From the NCBI RefSeq assembly GCF_029674545.1, contig NZ_CP121354.1:434001-498000 (forward strand): a stretch of DNA of 64,000 nt, read 5' to 3'. This DNA comes from Mesorhizobium sp. WSM4904 (GTDB lineage Bacteria > Pseudomonadota > Alphaproteobacteria > Rhizobiales > Rhizobiaceae). The notes beneath the pieces are model-generated. The model had not been told where the DNA came from. It was given only the letters and a program-made list of their open reading frames with translations, and ran no database searches. A program made the translations under genes and the position numbers. Below are positions 35,149 through 43,750 of the stretch, in pieces (position 1 is the stretch's first letter; each line of letters starts with the position of its first letter).

Positions 35149-36222
35149 ATGGGCTTGTCCGACGGGGTGCTTGAGGATGCGAGTTTGCAGAGCCTGCCGC
35201 GATCGCGGTCTGGCCAGCCGGCGGATGTCGCAAAACTAGACGGTGTTTCGCGTAAACTGCTCGCGCTCTGCCTCTTCTATATCCTCGGAGCGGCCCTGAT
35301 CTGGCCGTCGATGTACTCGGACGTTGCGCAAATCTATCTGTCGGAACTCGTTGTCGGGGGTCCGATCTGTTTCTTCGCCGTGATGATCCCGGCGGCAATA
35401 ATCATTTCGCCAAAAGCGCCGATCGGATTCATCGCGACTCTGGTTCGAGCGAACGGGATGCGAGCCGCACTCGTCGTGGCGGTCTTCATCCTGCTGCTTG
35501 CCGCATACACGACCTGCAAGGTGAACATCCCGGACATCGTGCCTTTCTATAGCGACAAAGCCTTGGCCGACCTCGACGAGCTCCTGCATGGTCAGGCGCC
35601 GTGGCAAATCGCGCATGCATTCGATTCCGACACTTTGGCGCTGCTCATAGGAACGGCCTATTCCAAGATCTGGTTTCTCGAATGGTTCGGCATGGTGTTC
35701 TTTGCGGCGCTGTGCTCCAATCAGCTGGTGCACCTGCGCTATCTCACCGCCCTTGCGCTCGTCACAATGGTGGTCGGAACGCTTCTGGCAACGCTGTTCT
35801 CCTCCGTCGGGCCTATCTTTTACGACGAATTCTTGGGCGGCGACCGCTATGCGGAGCTTCTGAAGGTGGTGAGGCAGCACAACGAGCTTGCGCTGCAATA
35901 TTCCCGTTACCTTCTTGCCAGCTACAAGGCCGATATGCCCGCGCTTGGCTCTGGGATTTCGGCCATGCCCAGCATGCACGTGGCGGTCGCCACGCTGAAC
36001 GCTTTCTACCTCGCACGACTCAACCGCTGGCTCGGCGCGGCAGGCTGGGCGTTCGCGATCCTCATCCTGTTCGGTTCCTTCTATACCGGCTGGCACTATG
36101 CCGTTGACGGTTACATCGCGATGCTGGTCGTCGCCGTGATCTGGCGACGCACCGCCGGCATCGCCGAAATCAAAATCGGCGCCTCCGGTACGACCGTGGA
36201 TGCATCGGGCAGGCAGCCTTAA
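35149..36222 (+). CDS. PAP2-superfamily polytopic membrane protein (Aur1/inositolphosphotransferase-like)
   Basis: The 357-residue protein begins with about 35 hydrophilic residues, then about seven hydrophobic segments. Near residue 272 it carries AMPSMHVA, a variant of the PAP2 motif 2 (PSxH), and about 45 residues later GWHYAVDGY, motif 3 with the catalytic H-x3-D. Motif 1 is not obvious, as in the PAP2_3/Aur1-like group. It probably hydrolyses or transfers a phospho group on a lipid at the outer face of the inner membrane. A GGAG/GGGG site precedes the start. Codon choice looks slightly less GC-rich than its neighbours. Confidence 0.75.
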   Translation: MGLSDGVLEDASLQSLPRSRSGQPADVAKLDGVSRKLLALCLFYILGAALIWPSMYSDVAQIYLSELVVGGPICFFAVMIPAAIIISPKAPIGFIATLVRANGMRAALVVAVFILLLAAYTTCKVNIPDIVPFYSDKALADLDELLHGQAPWQIAHAFDSDTLALLIGTAYSKIWFLEWFGMVFFAALCSNQLVHLRYLTALALVTMVVGTLLATLFSSVGPIFYDEFLGGDRYAELLKVVRQHNELALQYSRYLLASYKADMPALGSGISAMPSMHVAVATLNAFYLARLNRWLGAAGWAFAILILFGSFYTGWHYAVDGYIAMLVVAVIWRRTAGIAEIKIGASGTTVDASGRQP

Positions 36223-36226
36223 AGCT

Positions 36227-36259
36227 GCGTCGCGTCGAAACGGATTCGAGCGACGACGC
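36227..36259. terminator. candidate bidirectional terminator between PAP2 and MarR genes
   Basis: GCGTCG and GTCG are matched by CGA-C and CGACGC across a loop of about 10 bases, in the 38-base gap between convergent stop codons, with TTTAA beyond the right arm and TTAAA before the left arm. The stem is imperfect, so the call rests on structure plus position. Confidence 0.4.
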
Positions 36260-36260
36260 T

Positions 36261-36722
36261 TTAAGCCAGCTTCGCCAGCAGCCGCAGGAAGGTCGCGGCC
36301 TCCTTGGCTGTCAGCGGCGCAAGGGTCTCCTCGGTGATCGTGCGGGCGAGCGGGATCAGCCGCTCGATCGCCTCGCGGCCTTCCGGCGTCAGATTGACCA
36401 GCAGCCGCCGCTTGTCGACCTCGTGCTTGGAAAGCTCGACCAGCCCGCGCGCCTTCAGCCGGTCGATGACGCCCTTCACGGTGGCGGCGTCCATGGCGAT
36501 CAAGGCACCCAGCTGGTTCTGCGAGGTCTCACCGATATCGTAAAGCTTGGCCAAGGCAGCGAATTGCGGCGGCGTCAGATCGGCGATGTGCGAGGCGAAG
36601 ATCGCGACATGACGCTGATGCGCCTTGCGCAGGATGAAGCCGACCTGGTCCTGCAGATGGTAGTTGTTTTCGTCCGGTTCTTCGCCTTCGACCAGGCGCA
36701 GCAGATTGTCCTCACCGCTCAT
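36261..36722 (-). CDS. MarR-family transcriptional regulator
   Basis: The 153-residue protein has a winged helix at about residues 50-115: LTPPQFAALAKLYDIGETSQNQLGALIAMDAATVKGVIDRLKARGLVEL, then the wing DKRRLLVNLTPEGRE. I start at the ATG at 36722, which overlaps the preceding stop as ATGA; five residues more are possible from 36737. As last gene of the niacin-type operon it is the natural local repressor, comparable in position and family to NicR of Pseudomonas nicotinate genes, though orthology is not shown. Its likely target is TTCGTATGCAAA at 43583-43594. Confidence 0.87.
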   Translation of the reverse strand: MSGEDNLLRLVEGEEPDENNYHLQDQVGFILRKAHQRHVAIFASHIADLTPPQFAALAKLYDIGETSQNQLGALIAMDAATVKGVIDRLKARGLVELSKHEVDKRRLLVNLTPEGREAIERLIPLARTITEETLAPLTAKEAATFLRLLAKLA

Positions 36723-37303
36723 CTCAGGCCGTCCCATGCCTTGATGTCCTCTGCCGCGAGGCCGCCCATGCGGTTATGAACGCGCGGACCGCAAGTCATG
36801 GCGAGGCAGAACAGGATCTCGTCGGGGCGCGGCCCGTCGCTGACGCCGACCTCCATGGCATCGAAATGGCTGCGCACATAGGCGGCGTTGATGTGGCCGA
36901 GCGGCACGTCGAGCCGCGCGCCGAAGGCGCCGACCTTCTTGGCCGAGGGCACGATGGCCTTGGCGTCGCCGAGGCGCTCGCGCATGGCATAGCCGCCCGG
37001 CACATGCCACAGCGCGCCGTGCTCGAGCTCGCCGGCCGTGCCGACGATGGCGCCCTTGCCGTAGCCGTCGATCTTTTTCACGTCGCCGCCAAGTGCCGCG
37101 ATCAGCTTGTCGGAAAGCAGGAGCCCAAGCGGCTTCAGGTCCTCCATCGCGCCTTGCAGGTCCTCGACATAGCGGCCGGCGAACGGGTTCTTGACCACTG
37201 CGAGAGCGGCAGCGCGGCGGCGCGGCTCTTTGGCCACAGGGCCGCCGTCATGAAAAATCTCTTCGGTCAGAACCGCGACCTTACGGATCGGAAAGTCAGG
37301 CAT
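36719..37303 (-). CDS. PF06684 (DUF1185, 'amino acid synthesis') family protein
   Basis: The 194-residue product matches my recollection of the DUF1185 family: IRKVAVLTEEIFHDGG at the start, RRAAALAVVKNPFAGRYVEDL, YGKGAIVGTAGELEHGALWH, and the C-terminal DEILFCLAMTCGPRVHNRMGG. Structures of this family were reported to have a chorismate-mutase-like fold; no enzymatic function is established that I know of. It overlaps its upstream neighbour by eight bases and the MarR gene by four, so it is an integral operon member. An unassigned ring-opening or hydrolytic step is a possible job. Confidence 0.8.
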   Translation of the reverse strand: MPDFPIRKVAVLTEEIFHDGGPVAKEPRRRAAALAVVKNPFAGRYVEDLQGAMEDLKPLGLLLSDKLIAALGGDVKKIDGYGKGAIVGTAGELEHGALWHVPGGYAMRERLGDAKAIVPSAKKVGAFGARLDVPLGHINAAYVRSHFDAMEVGVSDGPRPDEILFCLAMTCGPRVHNRMGGLAAEDIKAWDGLR

Positions 37304-38177
37304 GGGCAGTTTCCTTCGCTTTATGCTTGTTGGGCGCGGCCAGCGCCACGGAACCAATGATACGGGACTGGCCCGCCAGGAACAGCGCCGCTGCGGCAAT
37401 CAAGCCGCGCCGGCGAAAATCTTCGGCGACGGCAAGGCCGTTGTCCAGCGCCCGCGTCACCGCATCGGGGGCAAGCGCACCGACGCCTTGCGTCACCAGC
37501 CGGTCGCCGAGGTCGCTGTCGGGTGCCAGGTCGCGTGCCGGCACACGATGGACGGCGGCATGGCCGGGCAGATCGACGGCGTTGGCGATGAGCGTTGCCG
37601 CGGCATCGGCCTCGGCTCCGGTCCGCGCAAGCACAGTCACCGCATCCGCTATGCCGAGCGAAAAGGAGCGGCCGCGCCAGCCGCTGGTCGCAATGCCGCG
37701 CGCGACGTCCTCGGCATGGATCACGATGCGATCGGCCATGCCATGGCCGGTGCCGGCGATCGCCAGCACCATCGACTGGCCCTTGGCAAGATGGATGGCG
37801 CTGTCGCCGCCATTGTTGACATAAGCGCGTTCGAGCCGGCGTCCGGCAAGCAACGAGCCGAGAACTTCGTCGGCTACCGAGCCGGCGACGGCGGCCATCG
37901 GTGTGATGAAGCCTTCCGCCAACGGCGAAACAGCCGCCTCCATGCGCCGCGCCGTCGGGCCGGCGAAAGTACGCGGCCGCAGGGACGCCGGGCGACGCAA
38001 CTCGGGAAGTTCTTCCACCAGCTCGTTCAAGATCGTCTGGAAGCGTTCGACAGCCTGGGCATAGGCGGCGCGGCGTTCACCCGCCTCGCCGAAGGCTGCG
38101 ACGATCAGGTCTATTGGCCCATGATTGAGATGGAGCCGCCGGCCGTCGGCGAGCCAATGCGCCTGCGGGCCGTTCAT
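37296..38177 (-). CDS. UPF0280-family protein
   Basis: The 293-residue protein fits the UPF0280 family: the start RLHLNHGPIDLIVAAFG, ARRMEAAVSPLAEGFITPMAAVAGSVADEVL, AYVNNGGDSAIHL, ATSGWRGRSFSLGIADAVTVLA and NAVDLPGH. As I recall, this family is placed in the ApbE-like superfamily, whose characterised members attach or hydrolyse flavin nucleotides. The NNGGDSA stretch resembles the GGD motif of ApbE. Its gene overlaps the 6-hydroxynicotinate reductase gene by four bases, so it could help mature that flavoprotein or act directly in the pathway. Confidence 0.8.
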   Translation of the reverse strand: MNGPQAHWLADGRRLHLNHGPIDLIVAAFGEAGERRAAYAQAVERFQTILNELVEELPELRRPASLRPRTFAGPTARRMEAAVSPLAEGFITPMAAVAGSVADEVLGSLLAGRRLERAYVNNGGDSAIHLAKGQSMVLAIAGTGHGMADRIVIHAEDVARGIATSGWRGRSFSLGIADAVTVLARTGAEADAAATLIANAVDLPGHAAVHRVPARDLAPDSDLGDRLVTQGVGALAPDAVTRALDNGLAVAEDFRRRGLIAAAALFLAGQSRIIGSVALAAPNKHKAKETAHA

Positions 38178-39718
38178 CCCTCGGCTCCGTTGGCCCGGCC
38201 GCGGCGCAACTGCGCCAGCGGCGGCCAGGGATTGCCGGCAGGCGCGCCGGCGCCACGGCGCGGATTGAGGTATTCGCCGCCCTTGGCGAGGATATCCCCG
38301 ACGCTGCGGATCTCGCTTTCATAGCCGCCGAGCCGGACATAGTCGTCGCGGCGCATGGTGAACTCGATGGGGGCGACCAGCGCCGGCGTCGGTACATAGC
38401 CGAAGGCGCCTTCCGGCACACGGGTGACGTCGACCATCAGTGTGATGCCGCCGCCCGGCCAGACATAGACCGGCGCGCCGCCCACCGTCACATAGGTTTT
38501 CAGGCCCTGCACCGAGCGGGTGAGGTTGACCGGATTCTCGGTGACGCCGGCGCGCAACGAGCCGCCGGCGCCGCCGATGAAGAGCACGGTGCATAGCGCC
38601 GGCTCGCAATTGTCCTCGATCAGGCCGACGGATTTCTGCAGCCGTTCCGGGAACGGCTTTTCGACCGGCCTCAGCTGCTCGTCGAGCTCGTAATAGGCGA
38701 ACTGCTCGCCGGTGGTCGACACCATCATGAGCGACAGGCCGGGACGGGCACCTTTTTTGGCGTTCCAGTCGCCAAGGATCGACAGCGGATCGGAGATCGT
38801 GGTGCCGCCCCAGCCGAGACCTGGCTCCGACACCTTGAAATAGCGGCCGGGGGTCGAGCGGCGACCGATGATTTTTATCCCCGTATCTTCCCAGCCGAGC
38901 ACCTTGCCGGCCTGGTGCTCGGAGACGACGCCGGTGATGTGGTCGTCGACCACCACCACCTCGTCGACCAGCCCGCGCCATTGCGTGGCGAACATGCCGA
39001 TGGTGGCCGAGCCGCAGCCGACGCGCATGCGATGCTCGACCTTGCCGTCGATGACCGGCGCCTTGCCGGCCTCGACGATGACGGTGGCGCCGCCATCGAT
39101 GGTGAGCTCGACGGGCTTCCTGTTGCAGAGATTGAGCAGCGCATCGCAGGTGGCGCGGCCCTCCGCCTTCGAGCCGCCGGTCAGATGATGGACGCCACCG
39201 AGCGACAGCATCTGCGAGCCGTACTCGCCCGTCGTCACATGGCCGATCGCCTCGCCTTCCGAACGCACGGTCGCCGTCTCGTCGCCGATGTGGCGATCGG
39301 TGTCGATCTTCACCTTGACGCCGCAGTAGGAGAAGATGCCTTCGGTGACGACGGTGACGAGATCGACGCCCTCGACCTCCTGGCTGACGATGAAGGGCGC
39401 CGGCTTGTAGTCGGGATAGGTAGTGCCGGCGCCGATCGCAGTGACGAAGCGGCGCCCGGTGTTGACCAGTTCGCCGTCCCACTCCTCGCCCTCGGCGATG
39501 AATGGCACGACCGCGCCGCCGGTCTCGGCCGCGTGGTCGAGGATGGTCAGCGGGTCCATGCGCACGATGCGACCGCCGACATTGCCGTAGCGGTCGCAGG
39601 CGCCGGTGCGGCCGTCGGCGATGTAGCACATGACCGGGCAGGCATCGCAGCGGATTTTTTCCGCCACCTGCTTCTCGCCGGGATCATGGGTTTCGAAACG
39701 TTCGGCAAGCTCGCTCAT
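38174..39718 (-). CDS. 6-hydroxynicotinate reductase-like iron-sulfur protein
   Basis: The 514-residue protein corresponds to proteins annotated as 6-hydroxynicotinate reductase (as in Eubacterium barkeri and some rhizobia). An N-terminal cluster motif C24-x2-C27-x3-C31-x9-C41 (CDACPVMC...GACDRYG) would bind an Fe-S centre, followed by GVHHLTGGSKAEGRATCDALL and Gly-rich stretches (GWGGTTISDPLSILG, FIGGAGGSLRAGVTENPVNLT, YVWPGGGI). The characterised enzyme reduces 6-hydroxynicotinate to 1,4,5,6-tetrahydro-6-oxonicotinate. It overlaps both neighbours by four bases. The upstream hydroxylase would supply its substrate. Confidence 0.75.
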   Translation of the reverse strand: MSELAERFETHDPGEKQVAEKIRCDACPVMCYIADGRTGACDRYGNVGGRIVRMDPLTILDHAAETGGAVVPFIAEGEEWDGELVNTGRRFVTAIGAGTTYPDYKPAPFIVSQEVEGVDLVTVVTEGIFSYCGVKVKIDTDRHIGDETATVRSEGEAIGHVTTGEYGSQMLSLGGVHHLTGGSKAEGRATCDALLNLCNRKPVELTIDGGATVIVEAGKAPVIDGKVEHRMRVGCGSATIGMFATQWRGLVDEVVVVDDHITGVVSEHQAGKVLGWEDTGIKIIGRRSTPGRYFKVSEPGLGWGGTTISDPLSILGDWNAKKGARPGLSLMMVSTTGEQFAYYELDEQLRPVEKPFPERLQKSVGLIEDNCEPALCTVLFIGGAGGSLRAGVTENPVNLTRSVQGLKTYVTVGGAPVYVWPGGGITLMVDVTRVPEGAFGYVPTPALVAPIEFTMRRDDYVRLGGYESEIRSVGDILAKGGEYLNPRRGAGAPAGNPWPPLAQLRRGRANGAEG

Positions 39719-42663
39719 AGGCGCGCCTCCTTTTCAAGGATCGCCGCCAGGATGCGGCTCGGCGTCGCCGGCACCTTGGTGATCAAGACGCCTGTGGCAT
39801 GGCGGATGGCGTTGAGGATCGCCGGCGCCGTCGGGATCAGCACATGCTCGCCCAGACCCTTGGCGCCGAAAGGTCCTTCCGGATCCGGAATCTCGACCAG
39901 AATGTGCTCGATCGGCGGTACGTCGCCGATGGTGGGGATCAGATAGTCATGCAGGTTCTCGGTGCGGCCGGGGATGTATTCCTCCATCAGCGCCATGCCG
40001 ATGCCCTGCGCGATGCCGCCCTCGATCTGGCCCTCGACCAGCATCGGGTTGATCGCCTTGCCGACGTCATGCGCGGCCGTGATCTTGATCAGCTTGACGG
40101 TGCCCAGCCTGAGATCGACCTCGAGCTCGGCGATCTGCGCGCCATAGCCATAGACGGCATAAGGCTTGCCCTGCCCCCTACCGTCGAGCGGCAGCGTCGG
40201 CGGGTCATAGGTTTCTTCTGCTACGAACACCAAGCCGTCGGCATCGGCCTTCAGCGCCGACAGATCGACCCGCCGCGCCGCGTCGCCTTCGTGGATGGAG
40301 ATATTCGCGCCGTCGAGCGCGATCGTCGCCTGATCGGACACATTGGCAAAGCGCAGGATCTTTTCGCGCAGCGCGCGGCCTGCCTTTTCGGCGGCCTTGC
40401 CGGTCACAAAAGTCTGGCGCGAGGCAGATGTTTTGCCGGCGTCGGGCGTGATGGCAGTGTCGGCGCTCTTCAGTCGGAATTTCTCCAGCGGCAGGCCGAG
40501 CGCGTCGGCGCAGATCTGGGTGATGACCGTGTTCGAGCCCTGGCCGATGTCGACGGCGCCCTGGTGCAGGATGACCTCACCCGAGCCCGAGATGCCGACC
40601 TTGATGGTCGATGGATTGGGCAGCGAGGTGTTGCCGCAGCCATACCAGCAGGAGGCGACGCCGACGCCGCGTTTGCTTGCCGTGTTGGTCGCATTGAAGG
40701 CTTCCGCTTCGGCAAGCGCGCACGACCAGTGCGGTTGGAGCGCTTCCAGGCATTCGCCAATGCCGACGCCCGACTCCAGTCGCTGACCGGTGACCGTTTC
40801 GGAGCCGTTCCGAAGACAGTTCTTCAAGCGAAAATCAAGTCGGTCCATGCCAAGCTTGCCGGCGAGCTCGTCATAGAGCGTCTCCTGCATGATGGTCGCC
40901 TGCGGCACGCCGAAGCCGCGGAAGGCGCCGGCGATCGGGCCGTTGGTATGGATCGCGCGACCCTCGGCGCGGTAGTTCGGCGTCAGATAGGGGCCGGAGG
41001 CATGTACCGGCACGCGGTTGGCGACGGTCGGGCCCCAGCTGGCGTAAGCGCCGGTGTTGAAGTCGCCCTGGAACACCATGCCTGTGACGCGGCCTTCGGC
41101 ATCGGCGCCGATGGTCGCCTTCATCTCGGCGGGATGGCGCTTGGTGGTCGATATCATCGATTCGTTGCGCGTGTAGGCGAGCGCCGCCGGCCGGCCAGTC
41201 TTCATCGCCACAAGGCCGATGAGGGGCTGCAGCGAGACGTCGAGTTTCGAGCCGAAACCGCCACCCGTGGCGGTCGGCACGATGCGCACCTTGTCGACCG
41301 GCAGGCCTAGCACCTTGGCCGTGTCATCGCGGTCCATATAGGGAGCCTGCGTGCAGGCGACGACAACGAGCGTGTCGCCGTCCATGTAAGCATAGCCGGC
41401 TTCGGGCTCGATATAAGCGTGCTCGACGAAGGAGGTTTCAATGGTGCCGGACGCTGTCACGGCGGCGCCGGCGAGCGCGCCGTCTGGATCGCCGCGTTCG
41501 ACATAGCCGGAGGTGAGCAGGTTTGCCGGGCGGTGCTTGTGGATCAGCGCGGCGCCGTCGGCCTTCGCCTCGCGTGGATGCAGCAGATGCGGCAGCTCCG
41601 TCCAGGCGATGGGGAAGTCCGTCAGGTCGAGATCGAGGATCGCTTCGCGCTCGCCCGCCACCAGCGCCACCGCCTCGCCACGGAAGCGCACGAAGCCCTC
41701 GGCAAGCGCTGGTTGGTCGGCAAAGGGCCCGATGACACCGTAGCAGTTCTTGCCCGGAATATCGGCGGCGGTGAAGACGCCGGCGATGCCGGGATGCGCG
41801 TCCGCCCATGCCCACAGGTCACCGAAGCTGAAGCGGGCATGATAGTGCGGCGAGCGAACCACAAGCACGGCAAGCGCATCGGCCGGGAAGCTGTCGCCGC
41901 CAAATCTTTCGCCGCCGGTGACCTTCGGCACGCCGTCGAGGCGGATCGGCGAGGCGCCGACAGCGTGGCCGACGTCGGGCGAGCGATGGTCAAGATCTCG
42001 GTCCAGCCGGCAAGGTTGGCGCTGCCCCTCACCCTTACCCTCTCCCCGTGAAGGACGGGGAGAGGGGAGCGTCAGCGCTGAAGCGCTTTCCTTCTCCCCG
42101 TCACTATACGGGGAGAAGGTGCCGGCAGGCGGATGAGGGGCGGCGCTGACCTTCGGCGGTTCGCCCTCGAAGCTCGCAGCATCCATCACCGCGGCGATGA
42201 TCTTCCTGTACCCGGTGCAGCGGCAGAGCACACCGCCCAGCGCATCCTGCGTCTCGGCCTCGCTCGGCGACGGGTTGCGCTCCAAAAGCGCTGTGGCCGC
42301 CACCAGCAGGCCCGGCGTGCAGATGCCGCACTGCGCGGCGCCGTGCTCCAGGAACGAGGCCTGCAAGGCGGACAGACTGCCATTGGCAAGGCCCTCGACC
42401 GTGGTGACGGAAGCTCCGGAGACGGAGGCCGCCGGCACGAGGCAGGCGCAGACGGGATCGCCGTCGAGCAGCACCGTGCAGGCGCCGCAATCGCCGGCAT
42501 CGCAGCCGACCTTGGTGCCCGTCAGCCGCAATTCGTCGCGCAGAACCTGCGACAGCCGCCGCACCGGCGGCACCGAGACGCTGACGGCGGCGCCGTTGAC
42601 TTCGAAGGCGATGTCGGCGCGCTGCATAGCAGGCTGGACCATGCCGGGCTGGGCCATGCTCAT
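39715..42663 (-). CDS. fused 2Fe-2S / molybdopterin hydroxylase of the xanthine dehydrogenase family (nicotinate hydroxylase candidate) with in-frame palindrome insert
   Basis: The 982-residue protein fuses the small and large subunits of a molybdenum hydroxylase. Residues 20-100 hold the plant-type 2Fe-2S cluster (C54, C59, C62, C74); 110-165 the second cluster (C112-x2-C115, C147-x-C149). Residues about 235-982 are the molybdopterin domain with GGGFGSKLD, GAFRGFGVPQ, AHDVGKAINP and the active-site Glu in GAKGLGEH. The FAD subunit is the upstream gene (ATGA overlap). Between the two halves, residues about 173-219 are encoded by a complete palindromic element and are Pro/Ser/Arg/Gly-rich, unlike either domain. 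With the reductase next door, the likely reaction is nicotinate to 6-hydroxynicotinate; another N-heterocycle is possible. Confidence 0.82.
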   Translation of the reverse strand: MSMAQPGMVQPAMQRADIAFEVNGAAVSVSVPPVRRLSQVLRDELRLTGTKVGCDAGDCGACTVLLDGDPVCACLVPAASVSGASVTTVEGLANGSLSALQASFLEHGAAQCGICTPGLLVAATALLERNPSPSEAETQDALGGVLCRCTGYRKIIAAVMDAASFEGEPPKVSAAPHPPAGTFSPYSDGEKESASALTLPSPRPSRGEGKGEGQRQPCRLDRDLDHRSPDVGHAVGASPIRLDGVPKVTGGERFGGDSFPADALAVLVVRSPHYHARFSFGDLWAWADAHPGIAGVFTAADIPGKNCYGVIGPFADQPALAEGFVRFRGEAVALVAGEREAILDLDLTDFPIAWTELPHLLHPREAKADGAALIHKHRPANLLTSGYVERGDPDGALAGAAVTASGTIETSFVEHAYIEPEAGYAYMDGDTLVVVACTQAPYMDRDDTAKVLGLPVDKVRIVPTATGGGFGSKLDVSLQPLIGLVAMKTGRPAALAYTRNESMISTTKRHPAEMKATIGADAEGRVTGMVFQGDFNTGAYASWGPTVANRVPVHASGPYLTPNYRAEGRAIHTNGPIAGAFRGFGVPQATIMQETLYDELAGKLGMDRLDFRLKNCLRNGSETVTGQRLESGVGIGECLEALQPHWSCALAEAEAFNATNTASKRGVGVASCWYGCGNTSLPNPSTIKVGISGSGEVILHQGAVDIGQGSNTVITQICADALGLPLEKFRLKSADTAITPDAGKTSASRQTFVTGKAAEKAGRALREKILRFANVSDQATIALDGANISIHEGDAARRVDLSALKADADGLVFVAEETYDPPTLPLDGRGQGKPYAVYGYGAQIAELEVDLRLGTVKLIKITAAHDVGKAINPMLVEGQIEGGIAQGIGMALMEEYIPGRTENLHDYLIPTIGDVPPIEHILVEIPDPEGPFGAKGLGEHVLIPTAPAILNAIRHATGVLITKVPATPSRILAAILEKEARL
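42009..42147. repeat. type A palindromic element inserted in frame within a gene
   Basis: The full outer arms (GGCGCTGCCCCTC ... GAGGGGCGGCGC) and both inner hairpins (CCTCTCCCCGT...ACGGGGAGAGG; CTTCTCCCCGT...TACGGGGAGAAGG) are present, as in the intergenic copies at 23817-23949 and 46056-46187. The hydroxylase frame stays open throughout and codes for about 46 extra residues at the junction of the Fe-S and molybdopterin domains. Confidence 0.88.
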
Positions 42664-43517
42664 GCCGCCACCTTGCTTTCGCCGAGGCCGACGGCGGCGC
42701 GCACGGCACGCGCAACGATCTCGCGCCCCGCACCCTGCCGATATTCGGCGCTGCCGCGCACGTCACCGATTGGCGACAGTTCGTCGATCGGCGCGGACAG
42801 CACCGCATCGGCAAGCGCGGCTGTCGCGGGTTGGCCGCGAAGGACCGTCTCGACGCCGGCAAGACGGCGGGCAACGGCCGAGCAGGCGCCGACGGCGATC
42901 GCCGCATCGGCGACCGCGCCGTCCGCGATCACGAGGCGAGCTGCCGCCATGGCGATCGAGATGACGAGATAGCGCCGCGCGCCGAGCTTGACGAAGGCCG
43001 ACGCGCCGGCGGCGGAAGGCTTCGGGACACGGATGGCGGTGACCATCTCGCCGGGCCGCAGCGCCGTGCGGCGATTGCCAAGGATGAATTCGCCGAGCGG
43101 CAGATGGCGGGTCGCCTTCGCCGAGCGCAATTCGACTTCCGCCTCGAGCACCAGCAGCGCCGGCACGCCATCGGCGGCGGGCGAGGCATTGCAGAGATTG
43201 CCGGCGACGGACGCGACATTCTGGATCTGAACGGAGCCGACCTCGCGCGCGGCCGCCTTCAGCGCATCGAACGCCGCCGGCAGCGGGTGGCGCACGATGT
43301 CGGTCCAGGTGGTGCGGGCGCCGATCCGCCAATGATCATCCGTCTCGACGATGCCGCGCAGCACGGCAAGACCATTGATGTCAAGGATGTTGTCGCGGAA
43401 AGGCTTTGCGCCCTGCGCCGGATAGAAATCCGTTCCGCCGGCGAGGACGCGCCAGCGATCCTCGCCAAGAAGAGCGAGCGCCTCGTCGACCGTGGTGGGT
43501 TTCGCGTAACGGATCAC
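42660..43517 (-). CDS. FAD-binding subunit of the molybdenum hydroxylase (CoxM/XdhB type)
   Basis: The 285-residue protein carries the FAD-binding motifs of the CoxM family: VLAGGTDFYPAQG near residue 30 and QIQNVASVAGNLCNASPAADGVPALL at about 100, then the CO-dehydrogenase flavoprotein C-terminal domain. It passes electrons from the Mo/Fe-S chain to an acceptor. I choose the GTG at 43517, preceded by GGAAGG, because residues encoded further upstream (to ATG 43583) look non-coding and would overlap the candidate operator. It heads the six-gene operon. Confidence 0.88.
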   Translation of the reverse strand: MIRYAKPTTVDEALALLGEDRWRVLAGGTDFYPAQGAKPFRDNILDINGLAVLRGIVETDDHWRIGARTTWTDIVRHPLPAAFDALKAAAREVGSVQIQNVASVAGNLCNASPAADGVPALLVLEAEVELRSAKATRHLPLGEFILGNRRTALRPGEMVTAIRVPKPSAAGASAFVKLGARRYLVISIAMAAARLVIADGAVADAAIAVGACSAVARRLAGVETVLRGQPATAALADAVLSAPIDELSPIGDVRGSAEYRQGAGREIVARAVRAAVGLGESKVAA

Positions 43518-43582
43518 GCCTTGCCTTCCCGAAAAGGGGCCTTTCCGAGGGAACCTGCCGGCGCCGGGCGTGGGCAAATTCA

Positions 43583-43594
43583 TTCGTATGCAAA
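43583..43594. promoter_or_regulatory. candidate MarR operator TTCGTATGCAAA
   Basis: An imperfect palindrome (TTYGYATRCRAA, mismatches only transitions) in the divergent region between the hydroxylase operon and pncA. AT-rich sequence around it (43576-43606) stands out from the GC-rich neighbourhood. It is the best candidate site for the operon-encoded MarR protein. Confidence 0.45.
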
Positions 43595-43750
43595 TGATAT
43601 CAACTTCGCCGCAATTGTCAAAGCGGAGGCTCTCGCCTCGGCTTTGTTATGCCTGTAGAGGTTGACGCAGCCAGCCATCTGGTCGAGGGTCTGCCTCCGG
43701 TCGCGTCAGCGGCATCTGATTGGGGCCCGAGCCGAACCGAAGGGGAGCCC

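Noticed and set aside
39799..41310. A 503-codon open frame on the plus strand
   Set aside because: It is a shadow of the molybdopterin domain of the hydroxylase, which has recognisable active-site motifs.
42009..42147. Reading the palindrome as a frameshift or as a boundary between two genes
   Set aside because: The frame is continuous without stop or shift, and no ATG/GTG with a ribosome site begins the molybdopterin domain just after the element, so I keep a single fused gene; the two-gene reading stays testable.
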